Positions 10,237-19,671 of a DNA stretch of 64,000 bases are shown here, one piece after another (the first letter of the stretch is position 1; each line of letters begins with the position of its first letter). The position numbers and the translations under genes are program-made. A model generated the notes under the pieces. That model searched no databases. It worked only from the letters and a program-made list of their open reading frames with translations, and was not told the origin of the DNA. Source of the DNA: CBDFHB01 sp965250115 (GTDB lineage Bacteria; Acidobacteriota; Vicinamibacteria; Marinacidobacterales; SMYC01); NCBI GenBank assembly GCA_965250115.1, contig CBDFNJ010000002.1, positions 2,480,001 through 2,544,000 of the forward strand, written 5' to 3'.

Positions 10237-10983
10237 TCAGCGGACAGCTACCGCCGTATCTGCCCGTGCTCGAAATCCATCGATGCCATTTCGATGGCCC
10301 CGGTACTCGTCTCGATCGGTGAGTAGCTCAGTATTGTAGGCGGAAACAAACCGTGCATAAGCTGCTGCAACACCATCGTGATCATCCTGTGCCCCGGCGA
10401 TCGCGTGCTCCAACATGATCCCCAGCAGGTGGTTCGGTACTGACCCGCGGATGGCGTCGAGCTCCGCCTGCGCGCTCGCGGTGTCGCCCATGGTGACGTG
10501 GATGAGCCCGACGTGATAGTGAGCGTCGTTGTCGAGCGTCGCTAGCTGCCCATAAGCCTCGAGCGCCAGCGGAGCGAACCGTTGCGATTCCTCGGTATTG
10601 CCCCGCTCGCTCGCGGCCATGACGTGGTTGAAGAGTTGCTCGGCCGCCTCCGCCGGCGTGAGGGCCCTGTTCGTGGTCCCGCCCGCCGTCGACGGTGTCG
10701 ATGTCGCGGACGGAGCGGCGCTCTGCCGGCGATCGAGGATCATGAATGCGCCGATCACTGCAAGGATTACGCCGACGGCGCCGACCGCAATCCAAGGCAC
10801 GGTAGCCTTCGCGCGAGCCGCACCCGTGAAAGATGAGCCGCACTGGGAGCAGAAGCGTGCCCCGGGTGGAGCTTCCGTCCCGCAGGACGAACACCTCAAT
10901 CGAATCTTTTCACCGCACTGACCGCAAAACTTTCCCGCAGTTTCGGCCCCGCATTTCGGGCAGGCGACAGCTTTCGAGTTCAC
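10237..10983 (-). CDS. Double zinc-ribbon membrane protein with helical repeat region
   Basis: 248 residues. The N-terminus has two CxxC ribbon modules (CPKCGAE... CGQCGEK and CSSCGTE... CSQCGSS) within the first 55 residues. One membrane helix follows (VPWIAVGAVGVILAVIGAFM), then a low-complexity Ser/Thr/Ala linker and a helical, TPR-like C-terminal part. The topology suggests cytoplasmic zinc ribbons and an external repeat domain. Function unknown. Convergent with the LOG-family gene. Confidence 0.75.
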   Translation of the reverse strand: MNSKAVACPKCGAETAGKFCGQCGEKIRLRCSSCGTEAPPGARFCSQCGSSFTGAARAKATVPWIAVGAVGVILAVIGAFMILDRRQSAAPSATSTPSTAGGTTNRALTPAEAAEQLFNHVMAASERGNTEESQRFAPLALEAYGQLATLDNDAHYHVGLIHVTMGDTASAQAELDAIRGSVPNHLLGIMLEHAIAGAQDDHDGVAAAYARFVSAYNTELLTDRDEYRGHRNGIDGFRARADTAVAVR

Positions 10984-11109
10984 GGCGTCACCTTACCACG
11001 ACAGCTGCAAGCCCCCTTACCTATTAGGGTAAGTGGCTCGATACTGATATGATGCTTCAGTGAGCCGTGTGGACGCTGAGGTCCCTTCACGACTCGCGAG
11101 GAGAGGCCG

Positions 11110-11433
11110 ATGGCATCTGCACCCAAGTCGGAGTATCTGGGGTTCAGTGTAAATGCGAAGTTTCGCGTTTACAGTTTGCGGGTAAGCCCTACCGAAGGCG
11201 AAGCCCGGTACTACACGCTCACCATCTCAAACCGAGCGTTTCTCGAGCAACGCGTTCGATACCAGGACGCACCGGAGATTTGTTTCCTTCGACTCGAACG
11301 CGAGCTGGACGCATGTGGGGACTCGGTGCCGGCAACCAATCTGCGGATTACCGACACCGATCTGAAAGCGTATCAGGAGAGCCATACGAAAAAGCTCTCC
11401 CACCATCGCCCCCGACCGACGCTGAAGCCCTAG
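11110..11433 (+). CDS. Conserved-looking hypothetical protein, 107 aa
   Basis: Starts at ATG 11110 behind a good ribosome site (GAGGAGAGG). Beta-rich N-terminal half (EYLGFSVNAKFRVYSLRV, YYTLTISNRAFLEQRVRYQD), then a short helix and a basic tail. No membrane segment or signal peptide. Codon use matches the neighbours. Ends 6 nt before the 3' end of the convergent DEAD-box helicase. Function not recognised. Confidence 0.6.
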   Translation: MASAPKSEYLGFSVNAKFRVYSLRVSPTEGEARYYTLTISNRAFLEQRVRYQDAPEICFLRLERELDACGDSVPATNLRITDTDLKAYQESHTKKLSHHRPRPTLKP

Positions 11434-11438
11434 CCAGC

Positions 11439-12707
<1,269 letters not shown>

Positions 12708-13011
12708 AGATATAGAGGTCTCCTGAATCGGCCCATCCAGTGCTTGGCACGGGCCGATCTAGGCAAAAACTTGATGTTGATTTCGTTCGGGGATAGCCGG
12801 AAGGGATACCCACGAAGGGCCAGACGCAGATCGGATTGCGACTAAACGCAGGCTGAGTATAGCGCAAAAACGACCGACGCGAGAGTCTTTCTTCGGGTTG
12901 TCACGGAGTTCGCCTGCACCATGTTGCCAATGCCAAAAGCCGCGGGGCTCGTCAAAAGAGCGAAGATCAAGCCGAGCCCAGGTAGTCCGAGGCAGTTTTT
13001 CAGGACATACA
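12708..13011. other. Intergenic region without a supported gene
   Basis: 304 bp between the RhlE-like gene (starting at 12707, minus) and the 3' end of the TIR gene (13012, minus). Its left part must hold the helicase promoter and leader. I see no convincing reading frame, RNA gene or hairpin terminator. Confidence 0.5.
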
Positions 13012-14160
13012 TTAGATGGCGGAGGGCTGGGATCCGAGAAGCTCAGGAGGCAGTGGCGCGTCGGAGCTTGGGGTCGAGCGAATGGTTTCGACGAAGTCGC
13101 TCCCGCGCAGTCGGCTCGCGTAGCGCCACTCACGCTCAACGCGCTTCGAGGCGGCGGCCTGCGCGGACCAGAACACGTAGAAGACGTCCCGCTCGGAAAT
13201 GTGATCGAGCAGCGGCGCAAGACCCTCGCTTCGCGTGGGGAGCTCGAGAGCCCCGGTGAAGACGAGTAGCTCCGGAACGGCTCGCTCCAGAGCGGACAGT
13301 TGCTCGTGAGCTCGATCCTCGTCTTCCTTCGCGTAGCAGGCGAACGCGCTGCGATGCCAATCCTCGCGTGATGGAAGCATTTCGGGCTCGGCCGTCGCCT
13401 CACCGACTTGAATCACGAAGTAGACGCGTGCGACGCGGAAGCCAAGGACGTAGATTCCGAGCGAGCCAGAGCGAACTCCGAGCTCCGAACCAGCAGGCGC
13501 CGTGACGAGCAACCGCGCAACGCCGATGCCGCCGTCCCATCGGAGCGCTGTCTCGGGCTCGGGCGTCTCCAGGCCTTCGGCGTTGAGACGCGCCGCATAC
13601 GAAGACCCAGTCGGCCCGCCACGATGGATCTTGGCAGGGCCGAGCGCGCGGCGCACCACTTCCTCTCGATCCTTCTCGCCGTGCGCCCAGAGCTTGAGAA
13701 CCACCGGTGCGCCCGGCGCTACCGTCGGCGGCCCCGTCAGCGTGAATCGCACGGGTCCACCGCCTTCAGGAACACCGCCCGGGCCTGCGAGCGCCCGCTC
13801 GATCCTCTCGAGGAGTCGGGACTGGCCGGCGGGCTCGTTCAGAGCAATCGTCTCGTCCAACAGAAACGGCATGGGAACGCTCGCATCATCGAGAGCCGCT
13901 TGCAGTAGGACACCCCTGGACCGAGCGCAATCCGCCTCTTCGAGGACCCGCCGCGAGCCCATTGCATGGCGAGACCACAGCACAAGGACCACATCCGCCC
14001 CATCCAGAGCCTCTTGCTGGGCACGAGCGGCGAGATCACTCGCTCCCTCGAAGCGCTCCCAGGCGACAGAGAGCCCCCGGGATTCCATGGCACGGACCAC
14101 CTCTTGAACCCGGCGCGCGTCTTCCGCCGCATAGGTGAGGAACACGAAACCTTGCTTCAT
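13012..14160 (-). CDS. Double TIR-domain protein
   Basis: 382 residues. Residues 1-130 form a TIR/SEFIR-like domain (FVFLTYAAEDARRVQEV, VVLVLWSRHAMGSRRVLEEAD). Residues about 135-262 form a beta-rich middle domain (RFTLTGPPTVAPGAPVVLKL). Residues about 268-365 form a second TIR-like domain (SAFACYAKEDEDRAHEQL, VFYVFWSAQAAASKRVEREW). Both TIR copies keep a Glu at the position of the NADase catalytic residue (SxxxVxEE, SKRVEREW). It could be an NAD-consuming defence effector or a signalling adaptor. It stands alone, without a recognisable sensor partner. Confidence 0.75.
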   Translation of the reverse strand: MKQGFVFLTYAAEDARRVQEVVRAMESRGLSVAWERFEGASDLAARAQQEALDGADVVLVLWSRHAMGSRRVLEEADCARSRGVLLQAALDDASVPMPFLLDETIALNEPAGQSRLLERIERALAGPGGVPEGGGPVRFTLTGPPTVAPGAPVVLKLWAHGEKDREEVVRRALGPAKIHRGGPTGSSYAARLNAEGLETPEPETALRWDGGIGVARLLVTAPAGSELGVRSGSLGIYVLGFRVARVYFVIQVGEATAEPEMLPSREDWHRSAFACYAKEDEDRAHEQLSALERAVPELLVFTGALELPTRSEGLAPLLDHISERDVFYVFWSAQAAASKRVEREWRYASRLRGSDFVETIRSTPSSDAPLPPELLGSQPSAI

Positions 14161-14240
14161 CTACGCAGAACTATATCGCAGTCCGGAAGTTTTTGAGTGC
14201 TCGCTCGGCCTCGAAGAAAATTGATCTATGATTCACGTTG

Positions 14241-15569
14241 ATGACTCCGAGACCCTTCGCGAACCTCGTGGCACTTGTCTCCCTCCTCGCAGGACCGAGC
14301 GCCTGTTTGCACGAGCCCGAGAGACCGAGGGTCGTCGTTCTGGGTTTCGATGGGGCCAATTGGGAGACCATGGAGCCGCTCATGGCCGCGGGGAAACTCC
14401 CCTTTCTCCGACGACTTCGGGACGAGGCGGCCTGGGGCCCCCTGACGACGTTCAAGCCCACGAAGTCTCCCGTGATCTGGACCAGCATCGCAACGGGCAA
14501 GACGATGATGAAGCACGGCATTCTCGACTTCGTCTATCTGGAACAGAACGACCTTCAAGTTCCCTATAGCAACTCCGAGAAACGCGAGCCCTCGATCTGG
14601 CAGATTCTCGACGCAACGGACCGCCGATCCGTCGTCGTCAACTGGTTCGTGACCTACCCCCCCGACGAGATCAACGGCGTCATGGTCTCGAACCGTTTCC
14701 GGAAAACTTTGCTCTTGCAGGGCGAGCGGGCCCGAAGGATGAGAGACTCGATCCATCCGGAGGAGTACTTCGACGAGCTCAAACAATTCGTGAGCCTCGA
14801 CTATGAAGATATCCGCGTCGCCAACGGGCTGCCGGACCTCGCGGAGGACTACGAGGGCATGCTGCCTGGGGCCAGCCGTAAGGACATCCGCGTTCTCGAC
14901 GACTACTGGATCTACGTCCTCCAGGAGTCGATGATCGAGCGCGTAGCGCGCCACCTCTACGAAACGGAAGACTTCGACTTTTTCGCCGGCTACTTCCGCC
15001 TTCCCGATATCGTGCAGCACTTCGCCATCGAGTTGCTGGACCCTCGAAGCGTCGAGCGCGATATCGCGGCCCTTCAAGCTGGCAGCTTCAGCGAAGAAGA
15101 CCTCGCGGCGTTTCGAGAGCGGATGGCGGGAGTACTAGAGCCTTTCTACCGATATATGGAGAGCATCATCGAGTCCTACATGACCGACCCGCGTTTCAAG
15201 GACGCGTACTTTTTCGTACTTTCCGATCACGGCTTTTCGCTCCACGCAGGAGGCTACGACCACTATCACATTCCTGAGGCCGATCCCGCGCCCGACGGTG
15301 TCTTCCTCATGAAGGGGCCGACGACGAAAGCGGGTAGGCTCTCCTCCGTCAACGTCTACGATGTCGCGCCCACTATCCTTTATCTCTATGGCCTTCCCGT
15401 CGGAGAAGAAATGGATGGCGCGCCCCTCCGAGCGGCGCTCGAGATCGATCGCGAAGTCGAGCATCGTCGGTACTCACCGGGAATGATGCACACGAAGGAG
15501 AACCGTCCCGACGAGGAGATAGACCAGAAGACCCTGGAGGAGCTTCGGTCGCTCGGCTATATCCAGTAA
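14241..15569 (+). CDS. Lipoprotein, type I phosphodiesterase / alkaline phosphatase superfamily
   Basis: 442 residues. Signal sequence with lipobox (SLLAGPSAC) predicts lipidation at Cys near residue 21 and a periplasmic or surface location. The metal-dependent phosphodiesterase core shows VVLGFDGANWETM at the first metal site, SPVIWTSIATGK with the nucleophile Thr/Ser region, and LSDHGFSLHAGGYDHYH at the second metal site. Substrate unknown; relatives cleave nucleotide or lipid phosphodiesters. ATG 14241 is chosen over the TTG immediately before it. Convergent with ptsI. Confidence 0.85.
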   Translation: MTPRPFANLVALVSLLAGPSACLHEPERPRVVVLGFDGANWETMEPLMAAGKLPFLRRLRDEAAWGPLTTFKPTKSPVIWTSIATGKTMMKHGILDFVYLEQNDLQVPYSNSEKREPSIWQILDATDRRSVVVNWFVTYPPDEINGVMVSNRFRKTLLLQGERARRMRDSIHPEEYFDELKQFVSLDYEDIRVANGLPDLAEDYEGMLPGASRKDIRVLDDYWIYVLQESMIERVARHLYETEDFDFFAGYFRLPDIVQHFAIELLDPRSVERDIAALQAGSFSEEDLAAFRERMAGVLEPFYRYMESIIESYMTDPRFKDAYFFVLSDHGFSLHAGGYDHYHIPEADPAPDGVFLMKGPTTKAGRLSSVNVYDVAPTILYLYGLPVGEEMDGAPLRAALEIDREVEHRRYSPGMMHTKENRPDEEIDQKTLEELRSLGYIQ

Positions 15570-15577
15570 CTAGGCAC

Positions 15578-17365
15578 CTAGGTCGGAGTGAGCTCCCGGA
15601 GCTTTTCGGCCAAGAAGGTCGAGACCTCTTTTACCGTCACAAGGGTGAGAGCCTGACTGGCAATCTCCTTCGCTTCTGACGCGGACAGACGCCGGATGAT
15701 GTTCTTCACCGTCGGGATCGAGGTCGCATTCATGGAAAGCTCGTCGAGACCGAACCCAACAAGAAGCGCGACTAGCTGGGGTTCCGCGGCCATCTCACCG
15801 CACATAGCCACTTTGATCCCGGCGTCATGGGCAGAGTCGATGACGAAGCGCAAGGTCCTGAGGATCGCGGGGTGAAGCGGCTCGTAGAGGTAAGAGACAC
15901 GATCGTTTCCGCGATCCACCCCCAGGAGATATTGGATGAGGTCATTCGTGCCGATACTGATGAAGTCCGTCTCACGCGCGAGCAGGTCGGCGGTCGCGGC
16001 CGCGGAGGGCACTTCGAGCGTAATGCCGCAAGGTAGATCTTCTCCGAACTCCAGCCCATCGCGTCGCAACTCTCGTTTCGCCTCCTCCACGATATCGAGG
16101 GCTTCACGAAATTCTCCGACGCCGCTGATCATTGGAAACATCGTCTTGATGTTCCCGTGCGCACGAGCCCGCAACATCGCACGGATCTGCTCCTTGAAGA
16201 GCACAGGATGCTCGAGCAGCAACCTAATCGCACGAAGCCCAAGAGCTGGATTCTCCTCGGCCTCTCCTGGCTCGCGTTCGAGCTGACCCGCCGAAAGGTC
16301 GAAGGCGCGCACGACGACCGACCAGGGTTTCATCTGTTCGGCCATGCGCCGATAGACGAGATACTGCTCTTCCTCGCTCGGAAATTCTCCACCGCTCCGC
16401 GTCAGGAACCACTCGGAACGAAACAGACCGATACCCTGTGCCCCCCTTTCCTGCGCGCTGGTGCACTCCTCCGGGAACTCGACGTTCGCCTGGAGGGTCA
16501 CCCGATATCCATCCTTCGTTTCCGCAGGAAGGTCACGGAGGTGGCCCAGCTTCGACCCTTGGGTTCGCTGTCGACGTCTTACATTCCGATATTCCCGCAG
16601 AAGGCTCCGGTCCGGATTCACGACGACAACGCCCTCGCCGCCGTCCAGAATCACCGGCGCGCCGTGGTCGACCTTGGCCATCAGGCCTTGCACGCCGACC
16701 ACGCAGGGTATTCCGAGGGACCGAGCGATAATGGCGGTGTGATACGTACGCCCACCCACCTCCATCGCGAGCCCTGCCATGCGCTCCCAATGCAATTGGG
16801 CCGTATCGGAGGGACGGACGTTCTCGGACAGAAGGATGTAGTCTCGCTCCATCTCACCGAGGGTTCGATGCGGCGCGCCCGCGATGTTCCCGACGAGCCT
16901 AGCGCCTACGTCGAAGATGTCTCCCTGCCGCCCGCGAATGTACTCGTCTTGCAATCCATCGAAGACCGAGGAAAGCTCCTCGAGCGTGAGCTTGACCGCC
17001 CACTCCGCGTTGACTTTCTCTTCTCGAATGAGCTTCTGAATCCTGCCAATCAGCAGCGGGTCGTCGAGCATCAGAATCTGTGCGTCGAAAATGTAGCCGT
17101 GGTCTTCGCCCAGTGCCTCGACGGTGCGATCCCTGATCTCTCGCAGCTGCTGTTGCGTCAGCGACGCCGCCTCCTCGACGCGCGCGATCTCGGTCCTGAC
17201 CTCCTGGCGGAGCAGCGGGACACGAAAAATAGGAAACTCCCGGTACTGGAAGATCACCGCGCGTGCGATCACCACGCCCGGTGCCACCCCGACTCCGTGC
17301 AGAACCACCGGGGGTGGCACGCCGTTCGCCCCATCCGCTCTTGTGTCAGGCGCGCTTGTGCTCAC
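15578..17365 (-). CDS. ptsI: PTS Enzyme I (phosphoenolpyruvate-protein phosphotransferase)
   Basis: 595 residues. The N-terminal HPr-binding/phosphohistidine domain carries the active His in GGRTYHTAIIARSLGIP (Tyr where Ser is usual). The PEP-binding C-terminal barrel shows GIGLFRSEWFL, ISIGTNDLIQYLLGVDR and MCGEMAAEP. It transfers phosphate from PEP to HPr. GTG 17365 is preferred because it overlaps the HPr stop as GTGA; an upstream ATG at 17392 would overlap more. No sugar permease is nearby, so the pathway is probably regulatory. Confidence 0.93.
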   Translation of the reverse strand: MSTSAPDTRADGANGVPPPVVLHGVGVAPGVVIARAVIFQYREFPIFRVPLLRQEVRTEIARVEEAASLTQQQLREIRDRTVEALGEDHGYIFDAQILMLDDPLLIGRIQKLIREEKVNAEWAVKLTLEELSSVFDGLQDEYIRGRQGDIFDVGARLVGNIAGAPHRTLGEMERDYILLSENVRPSDTAQLHWERMAGLAMEVGGRTYHTAIIARSLGIPCVVGVQGLMAKVDHGAPVILDGGEGVVVVNPDRSLLREYRNVRRRQRTQGSKLGHLRDLPAETKDGYRVTLQANVEFPEECTSAQERGAQGIGLFRSEWFLTRSGGEFPSEEEQYLVYRRMAEQMKPWSVVVRAFDLSAGQLEREPGEAEENPALGLRAIRLLLEHPVLFKEQIRAMLRARAHGNIKTMFPMISGVGEFREALDIVEEAKRELRRDGLEFGEDLPCGITLEVPSAAATADLLARETDFISIGTNDLIQYLLGVDRGNDRVSYLYEPLHPAILRTLRFVIDSAHDAGIKVAMCGEMAAEPQLVALLVGFGLDELSMNATSIPTVKNIIRRLSASEAKEIASQALTLVTVKEVSTFLAEKLRELTPT

Positions 17366-17637
17366 TTCGAGCCTTCTTCTCCCAAACCGCACCCTACCAG
17401 GTTCACGAGCGCCTCGAGAGCCTCGTGCTCGTCGTCGCCGGAGGCGGCGATCGTGATCTCGCTACCGACGGATGCCGCGAGGAAGAGAATCCCTAGAATG
17501 CTCTTGCCGTCAGTCGTGGTTCTGTCCTTCGTGATGGTGATTTTGGCCTCGAACCGCGTCGCGGTTCGCACGAATCGTGCCGCGGCGCGCGCGTGAAGCC
17601 CCAGGAGATTGACAATCTCGACGCGCTTCTCAATCAT
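17362..17637 (-). CDS. ptsH: HPr phosphocarrier protein
   Basis: 91 residues starting at ATG 17637, which lies inside the end of the EIIA gene (8-nt overlap). Active His15-type site LGLHARAAARFV and a serine at the HPr-kinase position (DGKSILGILFLAAS). It accepts phosphate from Enzyme I and passes it to EIIA. The retained regulatory Ser suggests HPr kinase control, but no hprK gene is present in this cluster. Confidence 0.92.
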   Translation of the reverse strand: MIEKRVEIVNLLGLHARAAARFVRTATRFEAKITITKDRTTTDGKSILGILFLAASVGSEITIAASGDDEHEALEALVNLVGCGLGEEGSK

Positions 17638-18076
17638 CCGCGTCGCCAGCACCGCCACCCTGTCGCTCCTCGCTCGCGAGCAGCTCGCTCGCGAGATAGA
17701 TGTTGTCCTTGCCCTCGCGTGCGGCCTCTGCCGCCACTTCGCGAAGGTTGTCGCCTTCTTCTTCCTCTCGAAGACTCGCGAGCCGGATCAACATGGGAAG
17801 ATTTACGCCCGTCACGACCTCGACCTTGCCGATGTCCAGGAACGTCAAACTAAGGTTGGAGGGAGTTCCTCCGAACATGTCGGTCAGGACCACCGTTCCC
17901 TTTCTCGATTCAACACGAGTCACGGCACCCTCGATCTCACGTTCCGCGTCCTCGGGACTCTCCTGCCAACCGATCGACACTGCGGTGACGTTCGGAATTT
18001 CTCCAATAATCATCTCCGCCGCGGCGACGAGCTCTCGCGCCAACTGCCCGTGAGTTACGACGACGATTCCGATCAT
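17630..18076 (-). CDS. PTS EIIA component, mannose/fructose family
   Basis: 148 residues. The EIIA-Man fold begins MIGIVVVTHGQLA with the phosphorylatable His at position 9-10, then GTVVLTDMFGGTPSN and VTGVNLPMLIRLASL. A 25-residue acidic/Gly tail follows. It would receive phosphate from HPr. No IIB/IIC partners occur in the window, so a signalling role is more likely than transport. Four bases separate it from rapZ, and it overlaps ptsH. Confidence 0.9.
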   Translation of the reverse strand: MIGIVVVTHGQLARELVAAAEMIIGEIPNVTAVSIGWQESPEDAEREIEGAVTRVESRKGTVVLTDMFGGTPSNLSLTFLDIGKVEVVTGVNLPMLIRLASLREEEEGDNLREVAAEAAREGKDNIYLASELLASEERQGGGAGDADD

Positions 18077-18079
18077 TTA

Positions 18080-18967
18080 TTAATGCTCACTCCCCTCTTC
18101 CACGTCGCGATGGGAGACCTGGGCGCGGTGGCTCGAGTCGCTCAATCGACGACACAGGTGGTTGGCGATCACGACCGAACGGTGCTGGCCGCCGGTGCAG
18201 CCCACGGCAATTGTGAGATTACTTTTCCCCTCTGAGCGATAGTGGGGCAAGAGATAGGAGAGAAAACCGTCGAGTCGATCGAGGAGCTCGGGAGTGGCTT
18301 CGTGTGCCATCAAGAACGCTTCGACCTCGGGATCGTTGCCGCTCTTCTCACGCAGGGCACTCTCGAAGTATGGGTTGGGGAGGAAACGGACGTCAAACAC
18401 CAAGTCCGCGCCGGGCGGAACACCGTATTTGTAGCCGAAGGACAGCACGTGCAGCGCCGGACCGGCGACCGCGTCGGTCTCGACGAAACTCTCGAGGACC
18501 AGCTGTCTGAGCTCGTGGACGGTCAGGTCCGACGTGTTGACCGTTCGGTCGGCGATGGCGCGGATGCGCCCCAACTCCCGCTGCTCCTCACGTACCGCTT
18601 CGACGAGACTCTCGGCTCCGGACTGCAAGGGGTGCGGCCGCCGACTCTCGCTGAACCGGCGCACGAGCACATCTTCCCGGGCCTCGAAGAAGACGACCGT
18701 CGTCGGAAATCCCCGCTTTCGCAATCGTTGGAGTGCGTCCGGGAAGCGACTGAGGAAGCCGCGCTCCCGGATATCGGCGACGATCGCCACCCGATCGATG
18801 TTTTCACCACCCTTGGCGATGAGCTCGGCAAATGGCAGAAGTAAACTCGCGGGAAGGTTATCGACGCAAAAGAAATCAGAGTCCTCGAGAGCCTTCAGGG
18901 CAAGGGTCTTTCCAGACCCCGACAAGCCGGTAATGAAGACGAACCGTGCCCCGCCAAGATTTCCCAT
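18080..18967 (-). CDS. rapZ: RapZ/YvcJ-family nucleotide-binding protein (RNase adapter)
   Basis: 295 residues. P-loop ITGLSGSGKT at residues 13-22; conserved C-terminal segments SFGYKYGVPPGADLVFDVRF and AVGCTGGQHRSVVIANHL. In Escherichia coli RapZ guides RNase E to small RNAs that tune GlmS; whether that applies here is unknown. The gene sits in the widely conserved rpoN-hpf-rapZ-PTS neighbourhood. The initial ATG at 18967 is directly supported by the family start (short lead, then FVFITGLSG). Confidence 0.92.
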   Translation of the reverse strand: MGNLGGARFVFITGLSGSGKTLALKALEDSDFFCVDNLPASLLLPFAELIAKGGENIDRVAIVADIRERGFLSRFPDALQRLRKRGFPTTVVFFEAREDVLVRRFSESRRPHPLQSGAESLVEAVREEQRELGRIRAIADRTVNTSDLTVHELRQLVLESFVETDAVAGPALHVLSFGYKYGVPPGADLVFDVRFLPNPYFESALREKSGNDPEVEAFLMAHEATPELLDRLDGFLSYLLPHYRSEGKSNLTIAVGCTGGQHRSVVIANHLCRRLSDSSHRAQVSHRDVEEGSEH

Positions 18968-19050
18968 AGTGCCAGCAGGCCACGATTATCCGTTAGGCGA
19001 GGTAGCAGAGCAAGATCGCTCTCGAGGTCAGTCGCGGATATCGCCCGATT

Positions 19051-19602
19051 TCAGTTTTGCGGGTCAATCAGGTCGAAGTTCCCGTCTGGACGTTTATAGA
19101 GCACGTTCGTCCTCTCGCTCGAGGCATCCCGAAAGACGAGAAACTCGGCTCCCTCTTCCTAGATCTGCAGTATCGCCTCCTCGACCGAAAGGGGCTTGAT
19201 GACGAAACGCTTGCTGTCGATGACCTCTGGCGTGGCCGGTTGTCCGGAGGCGCTGTCGGCGGCGATCACGTTGAAGATTCCCTCGCTGTCGATCCGGGAG
19301 GGACGTCGTCGCCTCTTGTGAATTCGCTTGTCGTGTTGTTTGCGGGCCTGCCCCTCGATCTTCTCGATAGCCTGTGTCACGGCCATCTTTAGGTCGTCGG
19401 TCGCTTCCGTCGCAGAGAGATAGATGTTCCCTCTGCTGTGGACGTTCAGCTCGGCGATTTGGCGATATTTCTCCGACGAGAGGATGACGTGGATGTCGGT
19501 GATGCCGTCGATGTAGCGCTCGAGCTTCTCGACTCGCGATTCGATGAAGGTCTTCAACGACCGGGGTACCTCTACATGTCTCGCAGTGATCTGAATCAAC
19601 AT
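19051..19602 (-). CDS. hpf: Long-form ribosome hibernation promoting factor with in-frame TAG
   Basis: The N-terminal HPF/RaiA domain (MLIQITARHVEVPRSLKTF...) binds the 30S subunit. The C-terminal domain, which dimerises ribosomes into 100S particles in long-form HPF, is also encoded. A TAG at 19159-19161 (codon 148) interrupts ILQI-stop-EEGAEFLVFRDA, where Glu is usual. The frame then stays open for 35 more residues to YKRPDGNFDLIDPQN and TGA at 19051. ATG 19602 is chosen at the domain start. Without readthrough only a short form lacking the dimerisation domain would be made. Confidence 0.88.
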
Positions 19603-19671
19603 TGCAAGCTCCGTACGCAAATCTCTTTCGACTTCGGTTTCAGAGCGTCGGCACCTCGCTACCGACGACCT

